From positions 1 to 64,000 of the forward strand of contig NZ_PYOM01000018.1 of the NCBI RefSeq assembly GCF_003026365.1: DNA of 64,000 nucleotides, in the 5' to 3' direction. Source of the DNA: Photobacterium angustum (GTDB lineage: Bacteria; Pseudomonadota; Gammaproteobacteria; Enterobacterales; Vibrionaceae). Shown in pieces: positions 9,840-19,233 of the stretch; position 1 is the first letter of the stretch, and every line of letters starts with the position of its first letter. The notes below the pieces were generated by a model, which saw only the letters and a list, made by a program, of their open reading frames with translations, was not told the origin of the DNA and did no database searches. The position numbers and the translations under genes were made by a program.

Positions 9840-10673
9840 ATGTTAAATGCAATCATTCAGCTCATTACTTCTGTTCCTAAATTAATACTTATCGCACTTT
9901 CTTTCGCGATTCTTTCAGGCTGTGCGTCGAAGGAACTTCTACTAGCTCAACCATCTTTGGTTGAACAGCAAACTTCAAAATTATTACCACAACGCCCAAA
10001 TAAAACAGACTTATATTTTGTAGGTTTTGCGGCAGACTCTAGTCAGAACGTATTTAGTAAAGAAGTTAAATATGCACAACAGTTATTTGATAACAAATTT
10101 GATACCAAAGGACGCTCTGTTACATTGATTAATCACTCATCAACTATCAATGAAGCTCCGATGGCTACACTATCGAATCTTGATAATGTATTAAAAAATA
10201 TTGGTAACACTATCGACAAAAATGAAGATATTGTTTTTCTTTTTCTGACTGGACATGGTTCTTTTGAAAAAGGCTTACACTCTAAACTTTGGCCGCATCA
10301 CAAAGAGTTAATAAAACCCAAAGATCTTAAAAAATCCCTCGTTGAGTCAAAAATAAAGTGGAAAGTTGTCGTGGTTTCATCGTGTTTCTCAGGACAATTC
10401 GCTAATGAAATTGCAGATTTACATACTTTAGTTATTACAGCGAGTAATCCAAACCAACCATCATTTGGTTGTACAAACACCTCTGAATTTACTTATTTTG
10501 GTGAAGCTTTCTTTAAAGAACAGCTTGCACAAAATGCTTCATTTATAATGGCCTTCATCGCGGCAAAAGCCAGAATCACAGTTAAAGAAAATAAAATGGG
10601 ATTCGAGAATTCACAACCAATGATGATTACGTCAAAACCTATTATCGATAAGTTAAAAGAAATATCTCAATAA
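9840..10673 (+). CDS. Lipoprotein resembling C13 family (legumain-like) cysteine peptidases
   Basis: 277 residues. A hydrophobic N-terminus ends in the lipobox LSGC (C28), so the product should be a membrane-anchored lipoprotein. The rest resembles the caspase-fold C13 peptidases of bacteria: a beta strand ending in FLFLTGHGS (candidate catalytic His139) and another ending in VVVVSSCFSG (candidate Cys182). A later segment, VITASNPNQPSFGC, also fits the family. Substrate and role are unknown. The gene stands alone with a terminator at 10719, and the start codon has only a weak ribosome site. The fold assignment rests on the two motifs and is fairly secure; peptidase activity is inferred. Confidence 0.75.
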   Translation: MLNAIIQLITSVPKLILIALSFAILSGCASKELLLAQPSLVEQQTSKLLPQRPNKTDLYFVGFAADSSQNVFSKEVKYAQQLFDNKFDTKGRSVTLINHSSTINEAPMATLSNLDNVLKNIGNTIDKNEDIVFLFLTGHGSFEKGLHSKLWPHHKELIKPKDLKKSLVESKIKWKVVVVSSCFSGQFANEIADLHTLVITASNPNQPSFGCTNTSEFTYFGEAFFKEQLAQNASFIMAFIAAKARITVKENKMGFENSQPMMITSKPIIDKLKEISQ

Positions 10674-10718
10674 TATTATTATTTCAGACTATGTCGTTCT
10701 ATGAAGTAACAAACGACA

Positions 10719-10745
10719 AAGCGGAGCCTTAGCTCCGCTTTTTAT
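10719..10745 (+). terminator. Terminator after the C13-like lipoprotein gene
   Basis: AAGCGGAGC (10719-10727) pairs perfectly with GCTCCGCTT (10732-10740), with Ts following on the plus strand. It lies between convergent genes and may also stop transcripts from murP. The same stem sequence recurs at 19191-19212. Confidence 0.85.
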
Positions 10746-10808
10746 TAATACATCCGTTATGAATTATATTTTCATTTTCTCAACAACGGCTCAATTACGA
10801 TTCAAGTT

Positions 10809-12263
10809 TTAACTTAAATCGACATTTTTCGTACCAAAGAACCATGTTGCTACAAAACCTACAATATAAGCGATCAGCAAACCAATGGTGAATATCGCCA
10901 TGCCAGCAAAGATACCAGAACTTGAGGTCATTAAAGGTAAAGCAACAATACCAGATGGACCAAATACTGTGTTTAAACCAATTGGTAATCCCAGATACGA
11001 TACTAACCCAATAAAGAAACCACCAGCAGAGCCCCCCACACATGCAGTAACAAAAGGTTTAACACGCGGTAATGTCACACCATAGATAAGCGGCTCGCCG
11101 ATACCTAATAATCCCGGAATGATCGCCCCTTTTACCTGCACGCGTAACAAAGATTCTTTTTTCGCTTTAGCATATAAAGCCAACGCTGCCCCCACTTGCC
11201 CCGCCCCTGCCATGGCTAAAATTGGGAAAAGTGAGTTAAAGCCTTGAGCGTCCATCAGTGCAAAGTAAACCGGAACAAAGCCTTGGTGGATACCAAACAT
11301 CACTGAGATTAAGAATAAACCCGCTAAGATCGCACTGCCGAATGGATTACCATTTAAGTTGATAAATAACCATGACATACCTTTAAACAGCTCACCACCA
11401 ATTGGCATGATAATTACAAAGGTAACAGCACCCATGATCAATAAGGTGATCATAGAAGTTAAAATCATATCTAAGTTATCTGGTATAAATTGGCGGACTT
11501 TTTTCTCAACCCAAGCACCAATAATCGCTGCAATCAGTACCCCAATAATATTGCCTCGTGGATCGATACCATTGCCGAAAAAGTCGTTCATTCCAGAGAA
11601 AATGCCAGACGTTGCATCTGGGTTATAACCGAGTACAAACAGTGATGCTAAAATCGCACCGTTTACCCCTGAACCACCAAACGCTTGCTGCGCATTGTAA
11701 CCAATAAGGATACTTAGGAAGCTAAATAAACCTTTACTGAAAACTTTCATATACGCAATTAAATCAAGTAAATGAGCATTAGGCGAAGCCTGCCCTATAA
11801 CAAAAAGTTGTTCCAGCAAGGTCGCTATACCTAGTAGTAAACCTGCGGCAATGAAACCGGGAATTAAAGGCGTAAATATAGTTGCAAACTTGCTCAAAAA
11901 GCGTTGTGCTGCACTTGTTTGTTTTTTCTTTAATTGCTGTTTATGTGCAGAAGCCACATCTTTTAGGTCTGAATGTGTTTTTGGAGAAGTTTTCTCCTCA
12001 TCTTGCTCGTTCTCAAGCATACTATTCATCATTTCAGCTGCGGTCTGTGCCTTGCCCGGCCCTAACACAATCTGAAATTGATCGTCACTTTCAACTAACC
12101 CCATCACCCCTGCAATGCGCTTAATTGAATCTCGATCCGCTAAACTGTCATCTTTTAAAGTAAGACGCAATCGCGTCATGCAATTACCGCATTTTATAAC
12201 GTTTCCGTTGCCGCCTATTGCAGTGAGTATCTCTTGCATCATTGAAGCAGTTATTTTGGCCAT
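10809..12263 (-). CDS. murP: PTS N-acetylmuramic acid permease, EIIBC component
   Basis: Imports and phosphorylates N-acetylmuramic acid (MurNAc) to MurNAc 6-phosphate. 484 residues. The EIIB domain is at the N-terminus, with the phosphorylated cysteine in [11 protein letters not shown] (C28), followed by a linker of about 40 charged residues and a membrane EIIC domain from about residue 120. No EIIA domain is present, so phosphate must come from a IIA encoded elsewhere, as for E. coli MurP. It follows murQ by 31 bases with the ribosome site GAGGATC, and its context (murQ, murR) supports the MurNAc assignment over other sucrose-family permeases. Confidence 0.92.
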   Translation of the reverse strand: MAKITASMMQEILTAIGGNGNVIKCGNCMTRLRLTLKDDSLADRDSIKRIAGVMGLVESDDQFQIVLGPGKAQTAAEMMNSMLENEQDEEKTSPKTHSDLKDVASAHKQQLKKKQTSAAQRFLSKFATIFTPLIPGFIAAGLLLGIATLLEQLFVIGQASPNAHLLDLIAYMKVFSKGLFSFLSILIGYNAQQAFGGSGVNGAILASLFVLGYNPDATSGIFSGMNDFFGNGIDPRGNIIGVLIAAIIGAWVEKKVRQFIPDNLDMILTSMITLLIMGAVTFVIIMPIGGELFKGMSWLFINLNGNPFGSAILAGLFLISVMFGIHQGFVPVYFALMDAQGFNSLFPILAMAGAGQVGAALALYAKAKKESLLRVQVKGAIIPGLLGIGEPLIYGVTLPRVKPFVTACVGGSAGGFFIGLVSYLGLPIGLNTVFGPSGIVALPLMTSSSGIFAGMAIFTIGLLIAYIVGFVATWFFGTKNVDLS

Positions 12264-12294
12264 CTTATGATCCTCGATATAACCGATTATTTTA

Positions 12295-13200
12295 TTATTC
12301 TTGCTCTAAAAGTGCATGACGAATAAAGCCATGATGCTTACCGAGTTTTGCAGTCGCTAACTCAGCATCAATATCAAGTAAAATCATAAGGATTGCGGTT
12401 TTACAATGGTTATTACACTGGGCAAGTGCCTCCGCTGCTTGTGATTCACTGCACCCTGTCGCTTCAACTACAATATTATGTTGACGTTGAATGAGCTTGG
12501 CATTGGTCGCTTCAACATCGACCATCAAATTACCAAATACTTTCCCAGTTCGGATCATTGCCCCTGTGGTTAACATATTTAGTACTAATTTCTGTGCAGT
12601 ACCGGCCTTCATTCTTGAAGAACCGGTTACCACTTCAGGGCCAACAACGGGTGTTAATGAAATATCTGCGATCTGCGTCATTGGACTATTCGCATTGCAA
12701 CTTAATGTAGCAACGGTTGCACCGATACTTTTTGCGTAATTCATTGCACCTAAGACATACGGCGTACGTCCGCTTGCAGCAATACCAACAAGCACATCTT
12801 TTTCATTAAAACCAATCTGTTGTAAGTCACTAGCTCCTAATTCAACATTATCTTCTGCATTTTCAACAGCCTTTAAAATCGCTGTATGGCCACCAGCAAT
12901 TAAACCAACCACCAAGTCCGGATTAGAACCGTATGTAGGAGGACATTCACTGGCATCCAAAATACCTAATCGCCCTGATGTACCAGCACCGGTATAAATC
13001 AAACGTCCGCCAGATTGGAAAGCATTAGCGATAAGATCAACAACCTTGGCAATTTCAGGAATAATTGCTTCTACTGCAAGTGCCACTTTCTTGTCTTCTT
13101 GATTGATAACTTTCAACATCTCAACCGTTGATAGCATATCGATGTTTTCACTATCTTTATTTCGGCTTTCTGTCACTAAGGTTGTTAGATCAATTTTCAT
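12295..13200 (-). CDS. murQ: N-acetylmuramic acid 6-phosphate etherase
   Basis: Cleaves the lactyl ether of MurNAc 6-phosphate to give GlcNAc 6-phosphate and D-lactate, in cell-wall recycling or growth on MurNAc. 301 residues, the usual length. It carries the SIS-fold phosphosugar-binding motifs [20 protein letters not shown] near residue 70 and [15 protein letters not shown] near residue 139. It is the first gene of murQP, divergent from murR, with a CRP-like site in the 252-base gap. Confidence 0.96.
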   Translation of the reverse strand: MKIDLTTLVTESRNKDSENIDMLSTVEMLKVINQEDKKVALAVEAIIPEIAKVVDLIANAFQSGGRLIYTGAGTSGRLGILDASECPPTYGSNPDLVVGLIAGGHTAILKAVENAEDNVELGASDLQQIGFNEKDVLVGIAASGRTPYVLGAMNYAKSIGATVATLSCNANSPMTQIADISLTPVVGPEVVTGSSRMKAGTAQKLVLNMLTTGAMIRTGKVFGNLMVDVEATNAKLIQRQHNIVVEATGCSESQAAEALAQCNNHCKTAILMILLDIDAELATAKLGKHHGFIRHALLEQE

Positions 13201-13263
13201 TATCTGCTCTCTTCACTCGGAGGTTTTGTTGAGAGGCATCATAACGAATAAAAAATTCATTTA

Positions 13264-13279
13264 AGTGATAGTTATCACA
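13264..13279. promoter_or_regulatory. CRP-like site between murQ and murR
   Basis: AGTGA-N6-TCACA at 13264-13279 reads TGTGA-N6-TCACT on the minus strand, close to the CRP consensus TGTGA-N6-TCACA. It lies 64 bases upstream of the murQ start. E. coli murQP is known to need cAMP-CRP, so the position fits activation of murQP. Binding is inferred. Confidence 0.65.
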
Positions 13280-13452
13280 ACTAAAATTATTCATTTTGTG
13301 CCAAAATTAGAGAATAAATACGAGTCACAACTCATTTGAAAATTTTAAACAGCATGAAAATAACTCATTTATTCAGACAGTTAACTCCACTCAGCTTTAA
13401 TGAATAATGTTTAAGTCTCGTTGAATAATTAATTCAAGAAAAATAGGAAAAT

Positions 13453-14304
13453 ATGAGTATTTTAGAGCGAATGCAAAACCAAAGAAGTAGCTTATCGAGT
13501 AATGGAGTGAAGATATTAGACTTTATTCTTGAAGACCCAGCTTCGTTAAGTGCCTATGTCAGCCAAGATATAGCGGTAAAGGTAGGAGTTTCACAATCTG
13601 GTGTGATCAAATTTGCTCAACGACTTGGCTTTAAAGGGTTTACAGCTTTAAAACTTGCTATTATTGAAGATCTTGCTCAACAAAATGCCATACTTGAGCC
13701 CAAAAGACCTATTCATAACAAGATCCATAGCGATGATTCTTCAATAACGATTGCACAAAAGTTAATACAAGAGAAAACACACGCTATGATTGCGACAACC
13801 AACGCTATCAATTTTTCAGAATTTGAAACTATCGTAAAACGGCTAAATCAAGCACATCGCATTCAAATTGTAGGCATTGGGGGTTCAGCATTAACCGCCA
13901 AAGATCTCACCTTTAAGCTGTTAAAATTAGGTATTACTGCACTCACTGAACAAGATACACATGTGCAAATCGCAACAGCGAATACATTAACGAAAGACGA
14001 CATACTCATCGCTATTTCATTTTCAGGAAAACGGCGCGAGATAATAATGGCAGCACAATCAGCTTATGACAAAGGCGCGACAGTCATTGCGTTAACAAAT
14101 ATAAAAAAGAGCCCTTTACGGCAATTAGCCCACTATACGATTGACACTATTGCCGATGAAAAACAATTTCGAAGCTCTTCAATTTCTTCGCGAACCGCAC
14201 AGAACGTTATCACTGATCTACTTTTTATGGCCTTATTACAGCTTAAAAGCGATGATGCTAAATTACTTTTAAGTGATATATCATCAGTCATTGATAGAAT
14301 TTAA
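13453..14304 (+). CDS. murR: RpiR-family transcriptional regulator of the MurNAc genes
   Basis: 283 residues in the RpiR layout. An N-terminal helix-turn-helix domain (residues 1-77, with SQSGVIKFAQRLGFKGF as the recognition region) is followed by a SIS phosphosugar-binding domain (about 110-240, with IVGIGGSALTAKDLTFKL and IAISFSGKRREI). It is divergent from murQP, as in E. coli, where MurR represses murQP and MurNAc 6-phosphate releases it. The same role is inferred here from position and family. The ribosome site is AGGAAAA. Confidence 0.88.
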   Translation: MSILERMQNQRSSLSSNGVKILDFILEDPASLSAYVSQDIAVKVGVSQSGVIKFAQRLGFKGFTALKLAIIEDLAQQNAILEPKRPIHNKIHSDDSSITIAQKLIQEKTHAMIATTNAINFSEFETIVKRLNQAHRIQIVGIGGSALTAKDLTFKLLKLGITALTEQDTHVQIATANTLTKDDILIAISFSGKRREIIMAAQSAYDKGATVIALTNIKKSPLRQLAHYTIDTIADEKQFRSSSISSRTAQNVITDLLFMALLQLKSDDAKLLLSDISSVIDRI

Positions 14305-14372
14305 CTTAATAATTATCAATACAATATTCTGCAAATATATTTTTATGTCAGGCCGTGCCATCAACAGTGAAT

Positions 14373-14888
14373 TTATAACGTTGAAAGGTAAACACAAACC
14401 TCACGCTCTTTTCCTTGCATGTGGCTTATCTGATTACCTTTATAGGTGACGCCAAGTTTGTTGATAACCGATCTTGAACGCGCGTTATCGGCTAAATGGG
14501 TTACTTGTAATTGTGTTAAACCACGATGCTCTTTCATGTACGAAATTAATAAGCTTGAAGCTTCAGTCGCATAACCATTTCCCCAAAAAGGAACACCCAG
14601 CCAATACCCTAGCAAACCTACGCCATTTTCTATTTTCGGAAAACTTACCGTACCAATGACTTCCATTGTTTGTTTTAAAACGATGGCATAAACAATACCT
14701 GTACCGCTTAAGAACATGTTGCTATGCCGCTGAATCCAATTGTGTGCATCAGATACACTGTATGGATAAGGTATATTTGCTGTCATGTCAGAAATTCTTT
14801 GATCACTTAGCAAGTTAGCTACTTGTTCAGCATCTGTTAGCGTAAATGGTCTCAAAATTAAGCGTTGGCTTTCTATCGTTTGCTGCAT
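14373..14888 (-). CDS. GNAT family N-acetyltransferase (RimJ/RimL type)
   Basis: Acetyl-CoA-dependent acetyltransferase fold. The start QTIESQRLILRPFTLTDAEQV and the later segment GVGLLGYWLGVPFWGNGYATEA (acetyl-CoA-binding region) are typical of the RimJ/RimL subgroup, which acetylates ribosomal protein N-termini or small amines. The frame can begin at 14909, but the ATG at 14886-14888 is preceded by AGGGAG at a spacing of nine, so that start is preferred (171 residues). The substrate is unknown. The gene stands alone and runs opposite to the arylamine acetyltransferase gene that follows. Confidence 0.85.
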   Translation of the reverse strand: MQQTIESQRLILRPFTLTDAEQVANLLSDQRISDMTANIPYPYSVSDAHNWIQRHSNMFLSGTGIVYAIVLKQTMEVIGTVSFPKIENGVGLLGYWLGVPFWGNGYATEASSLLISYMKEHRGLTQLQVTHLADNARSRSVINKLGVTYKGNQISHMQGKEREVCVYLSTL

Positions 14889-15056
14889 CACATTAGGCTC
14901 CCTATTCATAATGATGAAATATATGACTTTAGTTTAAATAATATTCAGCTTTCCCTTGACCTCAACTTAACTTGAGGATTCAAACTCGCTTTAACAAATG
15001 AATCTAATGAGGCATTCCCTCATGCTCCCCAGCAAGAACAAGTTTAGAGGTACAAT

Positions 15057-15860
15057 ATGAATAGAGAAATGCTATCAGCTTATTTGGCAAAAATAGGTTT
15101 TAAAGGAAACACCCCCCCTGATTTAACGACTCTTTTTGCTCTGCATCAAAGCCAACATAGAAGTATCCCTTTTGAAAATCTTGATATCGTCAATGGTTAT
15201 ACGATCGAACTTGAAGAAGATAAAATCTTTAATAAGCTCGTTTATTCTAATCGAGGCGGATATTGCTTTGAATTAAATAGCTTAATGAATCGCGTACTTA
15301 AGACGCTTCAATTTAATGTAGAGAAAAAGTTGGGTAGAGTCCACTTATCTGAAAATCCATCCGGTCGCGGGCATTTAGTCAATCTTGTTACTTTCAATAC
15401 TCAACAATGGCTCGTTGATACTGGTTTTGGTTCAAATACCCCAAGAGCGCCACTACCAATTACGTTTGACCAAGAACTAAAAGTAGAGGAACAAACCTTT
15501 CGTTTTATCGAAGATGCGTTCTTTGGAATTATGTTGCAATGTAAAGATAAAGAGCAATGGATAAACCAATATAGCTTAGACATGAGTTATGTCTGTGATG
15601 GCGACATTGAGTATGCCAATCACTATGCATCTACTCATAATAACTCACGATTTACAACTCATCTTGTTGCCGTGGCAAGAACAGAGCATGGTAATAATAT
15701 TCTTTTAAATAACCGTTTGAAGTTAGCTCACGCCGATACCGTAACAGAAACTTTTATCAATGATGTCTCGTCTTTTCATCAAATATTAAAACAGCACTTT
15801 GGTATCGATAATCCAGTGCAATTAGAAAAATTCGAACAATACTTAGTCAATGATAATTAA
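15057..15860 (+). CDS. Arylamine N-acetyltransferase
   Basis: NAT family enzyme moving acetyl from acetyl-CoA to aromatic amines or hydrazines; 267 residues, the normal size. The Cys-His-Asp triad is visible: Cys70 in RGGYCFELN, His106 in GRGHLVNLV and Asp121 in VDTGFGSN. The ribosome site AGAGG lies six bases before the ATG. Its natural substrate in this organism cannot be told; neighbours are unrelated apart from the adjacent GNAT acetyltransferase, which is read the other way. Confidence 0.93.
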   Translation: MNREMLSAYLAKIGFKGNTPPDLTTLFALHQSQHRSIPFENLDIVNGYTIELEEDKIFNKLVYSNRGGYCFELNSLMNRVLKTLQFNVEKKLGRVHLSENPSGRGHLVNLVTFNTQQWLVDTGFGSNTPRAPLPITFDQELKVEEQTFRFIEDAFFGIMLQCKDKEQWINQYSLDMSYVCDGDIEYANHYASTHNNSRFTTHLVAVARTEHGNNILLNNRLKLAHADTVTETFINDVSSFHQILKQHFGIDNPVQLEKFEQYLVNDN

Positions 15861-15936
15861 AGAAAGATTAAAAGCGTAACAAGCAACACATTAACGCTTC
15901 GATTAAATAAAATATTGCTATAAATGTTAGATATAA

Positions 15937-15962
15937 AAAGCCCAGCAATACTTGCTGGGCTT
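15937..15962 (-). terminator. Terminator of the typA-like gene
   Basis: An 11-bp perfect stem (AAGCCCAGCAA at 15938-15948 with TTGCTGGGCTT at 15952-15962) has a run of Ts on the minus strand only. It lies 66 bases past the stop codon of the typA-like gene. Confidence 0.85.
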
Positions 15963-16027
15963 AGGGGTGAATTATTATTTAGAAACGAAGTTATGAGCAA
16001 TAGCGGATAAACATATCTTGTTGCAAA

Positions 16028-17824
16028 CTAATAGCTGTACATCGCTTTTCTAAGACGAATAGCTTTTGGCGTTACCTCAATCAGTTCATCACTATTAATC
16101 CACGTTAGCGCTTGCTCTAAACTGAAATTCATAATGGCTTTCATGGCATAATTTTTATCTGCCACTGTTCTCCACATCCGAACTAGGTTCTTACCTTGGC
16201 GGCAGTTCACCCATAAATCGGTGTCATTAGATGCAGCCCCAATAATTTGCCCTTGATAAACCTGATCACCATGGTTAATCATCAATCTTCCTCGCTCTTG
16301 CAACGAAGATAAAGAGTAAATTAAAGCTTTACCAATGCCGTTTGAGACCAATACACCTTCACGTCTGCAACCGATATCTCCCACGATTTTTTTACCGTAG
16401 CCAACATCTTCCTTATGAATACTTGCTGAACCTTCAGTCAAACTTAATAAAGTATGTCTAATACCTAACAATCCACGTTTAGGGCCTAAGAATAATAATC
16501 GCTGATGACTATTATCCAATGGCTGACTATGTTCGAATTGTGCTTTACGGTAAGCCATTTCTTCAATAACCTTGCCCATAAATTCATTGGCGCAATCAAC
16601 GTAACATTTCTCGTAAGGCTCTTGCGTCTTACCAGCATCAGATTTCATCAAGATCGTCGGGCGAGATACAGAAAACTCATACCCTTCTCGACGCATACTC
16701 TCAATTAATACCCCAAGGTGTAATTCGCCGCGACCTGAAACTTCATAAACTCCTGCCTCTTCTGCCTCAGTAACATGCAGAGAAACATTGTGTGAAGCTT
16801 CAAGATATAAGCGTTCTGCTAATTCACGAGATTGTAATACCTTACCTTCTTGACCTGAAAAAGGAGAATCATTCACGCAAAATTTCACAGAAACAGTCGG
16901 CGTATCAATTTCTAGTGCTTCAAGCTCAACATTATTGCCACGTGAAGTAACAATATCCGAAATCGCAATATCAGATATCCCTGTTAAGGCAATAATATCG
17001 CCTGCCACACCATAATCAACGGCGACACGACTTAGTCCTTGTTGATGATAGACTTCTTTGATCTGACAGAAACGTGCATCTTCACCAGGCGCATTAACTG
17101 CTACTTTTTGGCCTCGATGAAAGGCTCCTGAGATAACACGCCCTATCCCAATCAAACCAAGATATTCTGAGTAATCAAGTTGATGAATTTGAATAACTGG
17201 TTCTTGTTCAACGGTTAACGTTGGTGAAGCGACGTTTTCAACTAACATATCTAACAATGGCGCCATGCCACTATCAGTATCAGCCTCACCAAAGGCGTCA
17301 TAGGCAAATGCTTCTTTCGCTGAACATGATACAGCTGGAAAGTCTAACTGCTCGCAATCAGCACCTAACGTTACAAACAAATCATAAAGTTGATCAATTG
17401 CCTTTTCTGGCTGTGCCTCTGGACGATCGACTTTATTCACTGCAACCAATAGTTTCAAACCTTTATTTATAGCTTTTTGGGCAACGAATCGCGTTTGTGG
17501 CATCGGTCCTTCAACTGCGTCAACAATAACAAGTACCGCATTTGCCATATCTATAACACGTTCAACTTCGCCACCGAAATCAGCATGTCCAGGCGTATCG
17601 ATAATATTTATTCTTACCCCTTTCCAGTCGATTGCCGTGACTTTAGATAAAATAGTGATGCCTCTTTCTTGTTCTTGAGCATTACAGTCCATCACTAATC
17701 GTTGTGTGCTTTCTCTACGTGTTAATGCATCAGCTTGTCTTAATAGTTGATCTACAAGTGACGTTTTGCCGTGATCAACATGAGCAACAATCGCAATATT
17801 ACGAATGTCTTTAGTATTTAACAT
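16028..17824 (-). CDS. TypA/BipA-like translational GTPase (divergent paralogue)
   Basis: Ribosome-binding GTPase of the EF-G-like family, 598 residues from the chosen start. GTPase motifs are intact: AHVDHGKTS (G1), GITI (G2), DTPGH (G3) and NKVD (G4). The later TypA domains are present, with VSGRGELHLGVLIESMRREG and SNGIGKALIYSL. The frame extends to 17872, but ATG 17822-17824 (MLNTKDIRN) follows a GGGGATAA ribosome site and matches the family start. Compared with E. coli BipA as I recall it, many core positions differ and the basic C-terminal tail after IRLRKA is missing. It may be a second TypA copy with a specialised role. Confidence 0.85.
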   Translation of the reverse strand: MLNTKDIRNIAIVAHVDHGKTSLVDQLLRQADALTRRESTQRLVMDCNAQEQERGITILSKVTAIDWKGVRINIIDTPGHADFGGEVERVIDMANAVLVIVDAVEGPMPQTRFVAQKAINKGLKLLVAVNKVDRPEAQPEKAIDQLYDLFVTLGADCEQLDFPAVSCSAKEAFAYDAFGEADTDSGMAPLLDMLVENVASPTLTVEQEPVIQIHQLDYSEYLGLIGIGRVISGAFHRGQKVAVNAPGEDARFCQIKEVYHQQGLSRVAVDYGVAGDIIALTGISDIAISDIVTSRGNNVELEALEIDTPTVSVKFCVNDSPFSGQEGKVLQSRELAERLYLEASHNVSLHVTEAEEAGVYEVSGRGELHLGVLIESMRREGYEFSVSRPTILMKSDAGKTQEPYEKCYVDCANEFMGKVIEEMAYRKAQFEHSQPLDNSHQRLLFLGPKRGLLGIRHTLLSLTEGSASIHKEDVGYGKKIVGDIGCRREGVLVSNGIGKALIYSLSSLQERGRLMINHGDQVYQGQIIGAASNDTDLWVNCRQGKNLVRMWRTVADKNYAMKAIMNFSLEQALTWINSDELIEVTPKAIRLRKAMYSY

Positions 17825-18171
17825 TTTGTTATCCCCATATCGATGTGATGGCAACATCTTACATGGGTTCAATAAGAACCTAATAACGACATTTAGACTA
17901 TAAGTATCAATTTAAGGACATTTGTTGAATTTATCATTTTGGAAGGTCAATGGGTTATATATTTTATTTTTAAGCAACAGAGGCTTTACAACGACAACAA
18001 AATTAATTTCCTCCTCGACATTTCAACAAAGCTTCACTCACCTTTGGTTTAAGTTTTGATTTTCAACGCTATTCATCATTCCAACTACACATCTTAAAAC
18101 TGTTGACACCTACAATTTCAAAGGTGTATTTTAAATACATCTTTATTGATCTAGATTAAGGTAATATTAAA
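17825..18171. other. Divergent promoter region, typA-like and SDR genes
   Basis: About 350 A+T-rich bases between divergent genes. No reading frame or strong repeat was seen. The words near 18110-18160 (TTGACACC, then AAGGTGTATTTTAAATAC) could be part of the SDR promoter, but this is a guess. Confidence 0.3.
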
Positions 18172-19011
18172 ATGAATAAGAAAACGGTATTTATTACAGG
18201 TTCAAATTCAGGTATGGGCTTATCTGCAGCAAAACTTTTTGCTACCAAAGGATTTAAAGTTTACGGAGGAGTTCGTAATGCTGAAACTGGAGAGGCATTA
18301 AAAAATGACTTTAATGCTGATGACCTAGCTATTACGCCGATTATCTGTGATGTTACAAATACTAATAGCGTGAATTCGGCGATTGAATTTGTTGTTAAAG
18401 ATAGCGGTAAAATTGACATTCTTGTGAATAATGCGGGTTATGGTCTCGTTTCTAGTGTTGAAGAAGGGACGGATGAAGAGCTCCTACTCCAATACAATGT
18501 AAACGTATTTGGTGTATTCAGAACTTGTCGCGCAGTAATTCCATTCATGCGCGAAGCAGAAAGCGGTATGATCATTAACGTTGGCTCATTCTTAGGTAAG
18601 ATGGGACTTCCACTGTTAACTCATTACAACTCAAGCAAGTATGCGGTTGAAGGCATTACTGATTCGTTACGCTATGAACTAAGTCCATTTGGTATTAAGG
18701 TTCATACTATCGCGCCAGGCCTATTCAAAACTGGGTTTGTAAAAAATGGGCTTAAAGCGAACACTAAAACAACAAGTGAAGATACGCCTTATGCCGCTCA
18801 AGCGAACACCCTTCTCCCTCAAGTTGTAGATATGATAAACAATGGACCTTCACCTGATTTAGTTGCCGATGCCATACTGTCAGTGGTCGAAGGTAAAATT
18901 ACAGATGCACGAGTTCCTGTTGGAGAAGATTCTGTGTACTTTAGTGATACATTGAATAAGCAAACCCAAGAACAATTTGAAACCACAGTTAAAAACGCAC
19001 TTTCACTATGA
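18172..19011 (+). CDS. Short-chain dehydrogenase/reductase (SDR) oxidoreductase
   Basis: 279 residues with the classical SDR signature: nucleotide-binding TGSNSGMG near residue 9, NNAG near residue 85, catalytic serine in INVGSFLG and YNSSKYAVEG carrying the Tyr-x3-Lys pair near residue 155. It should be a cytoplasmic NAD(P)-dependent alcohol or ketone oxidoreductase. The sequence and neighbours do not show the substrate. It stands alone between divergent typA-like and convergent symporter genes. Confidence 0.88.
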   Translation: MNKKTVFITGSNSGMGLSAAKLFATKGFKVYGGVRNAETGEALKNDFNADDLAITPIICDVTNTNSVNSAIEFVVKDSGKIDILVNNAGYGLVSSVEEGTDEELLLQYNVNVFGVFRTCRAVIPFMREAESGMIINVGSFLGKMGLPLLTHYNSSKYAVEGITDSLRYELSPFGIKVHTIAPGLFKTGFVKNGLKANTKTTSEDTPYAAQANTLLPQVVDMINNGPSPDLVADAILSVVEGKITDARVPVGEDSVYFSDTLNKQTQEQFETTVKNALSL

Positions 19012-19185
19012 CGAATTCAACACAGTAGCCTATTTATTTCCAAGTCGTTCTACTTCTTTATTCAGATCGGCTTGGATTGATTTTATTAAAGAATCAATGA
19101 ATTAAATTGAAATAACAATTGAATTACGAGAACTGAAAAATAAACAGTGAATACTTATAAAGTCCGAATTATCAATCATCAACTA

Positions 19186-19212
19186 TAAAAAAGCGGAGCC
19201 TAAGCTCCGCTT
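19186..19212 (-). terminator. Terminator of the dicarboxylate/amino-acid symporter gene
   Basis: AAGCGGAGC (19191-19199) pairs with GCTCCGCTT (19204-19212), followed by a T run on the minus strand. The stem is the same as at 10719-10740. Confidence 0.85.
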
Positions 19213-19233
19213 TGTCATTGCGTTAATTTTCGT

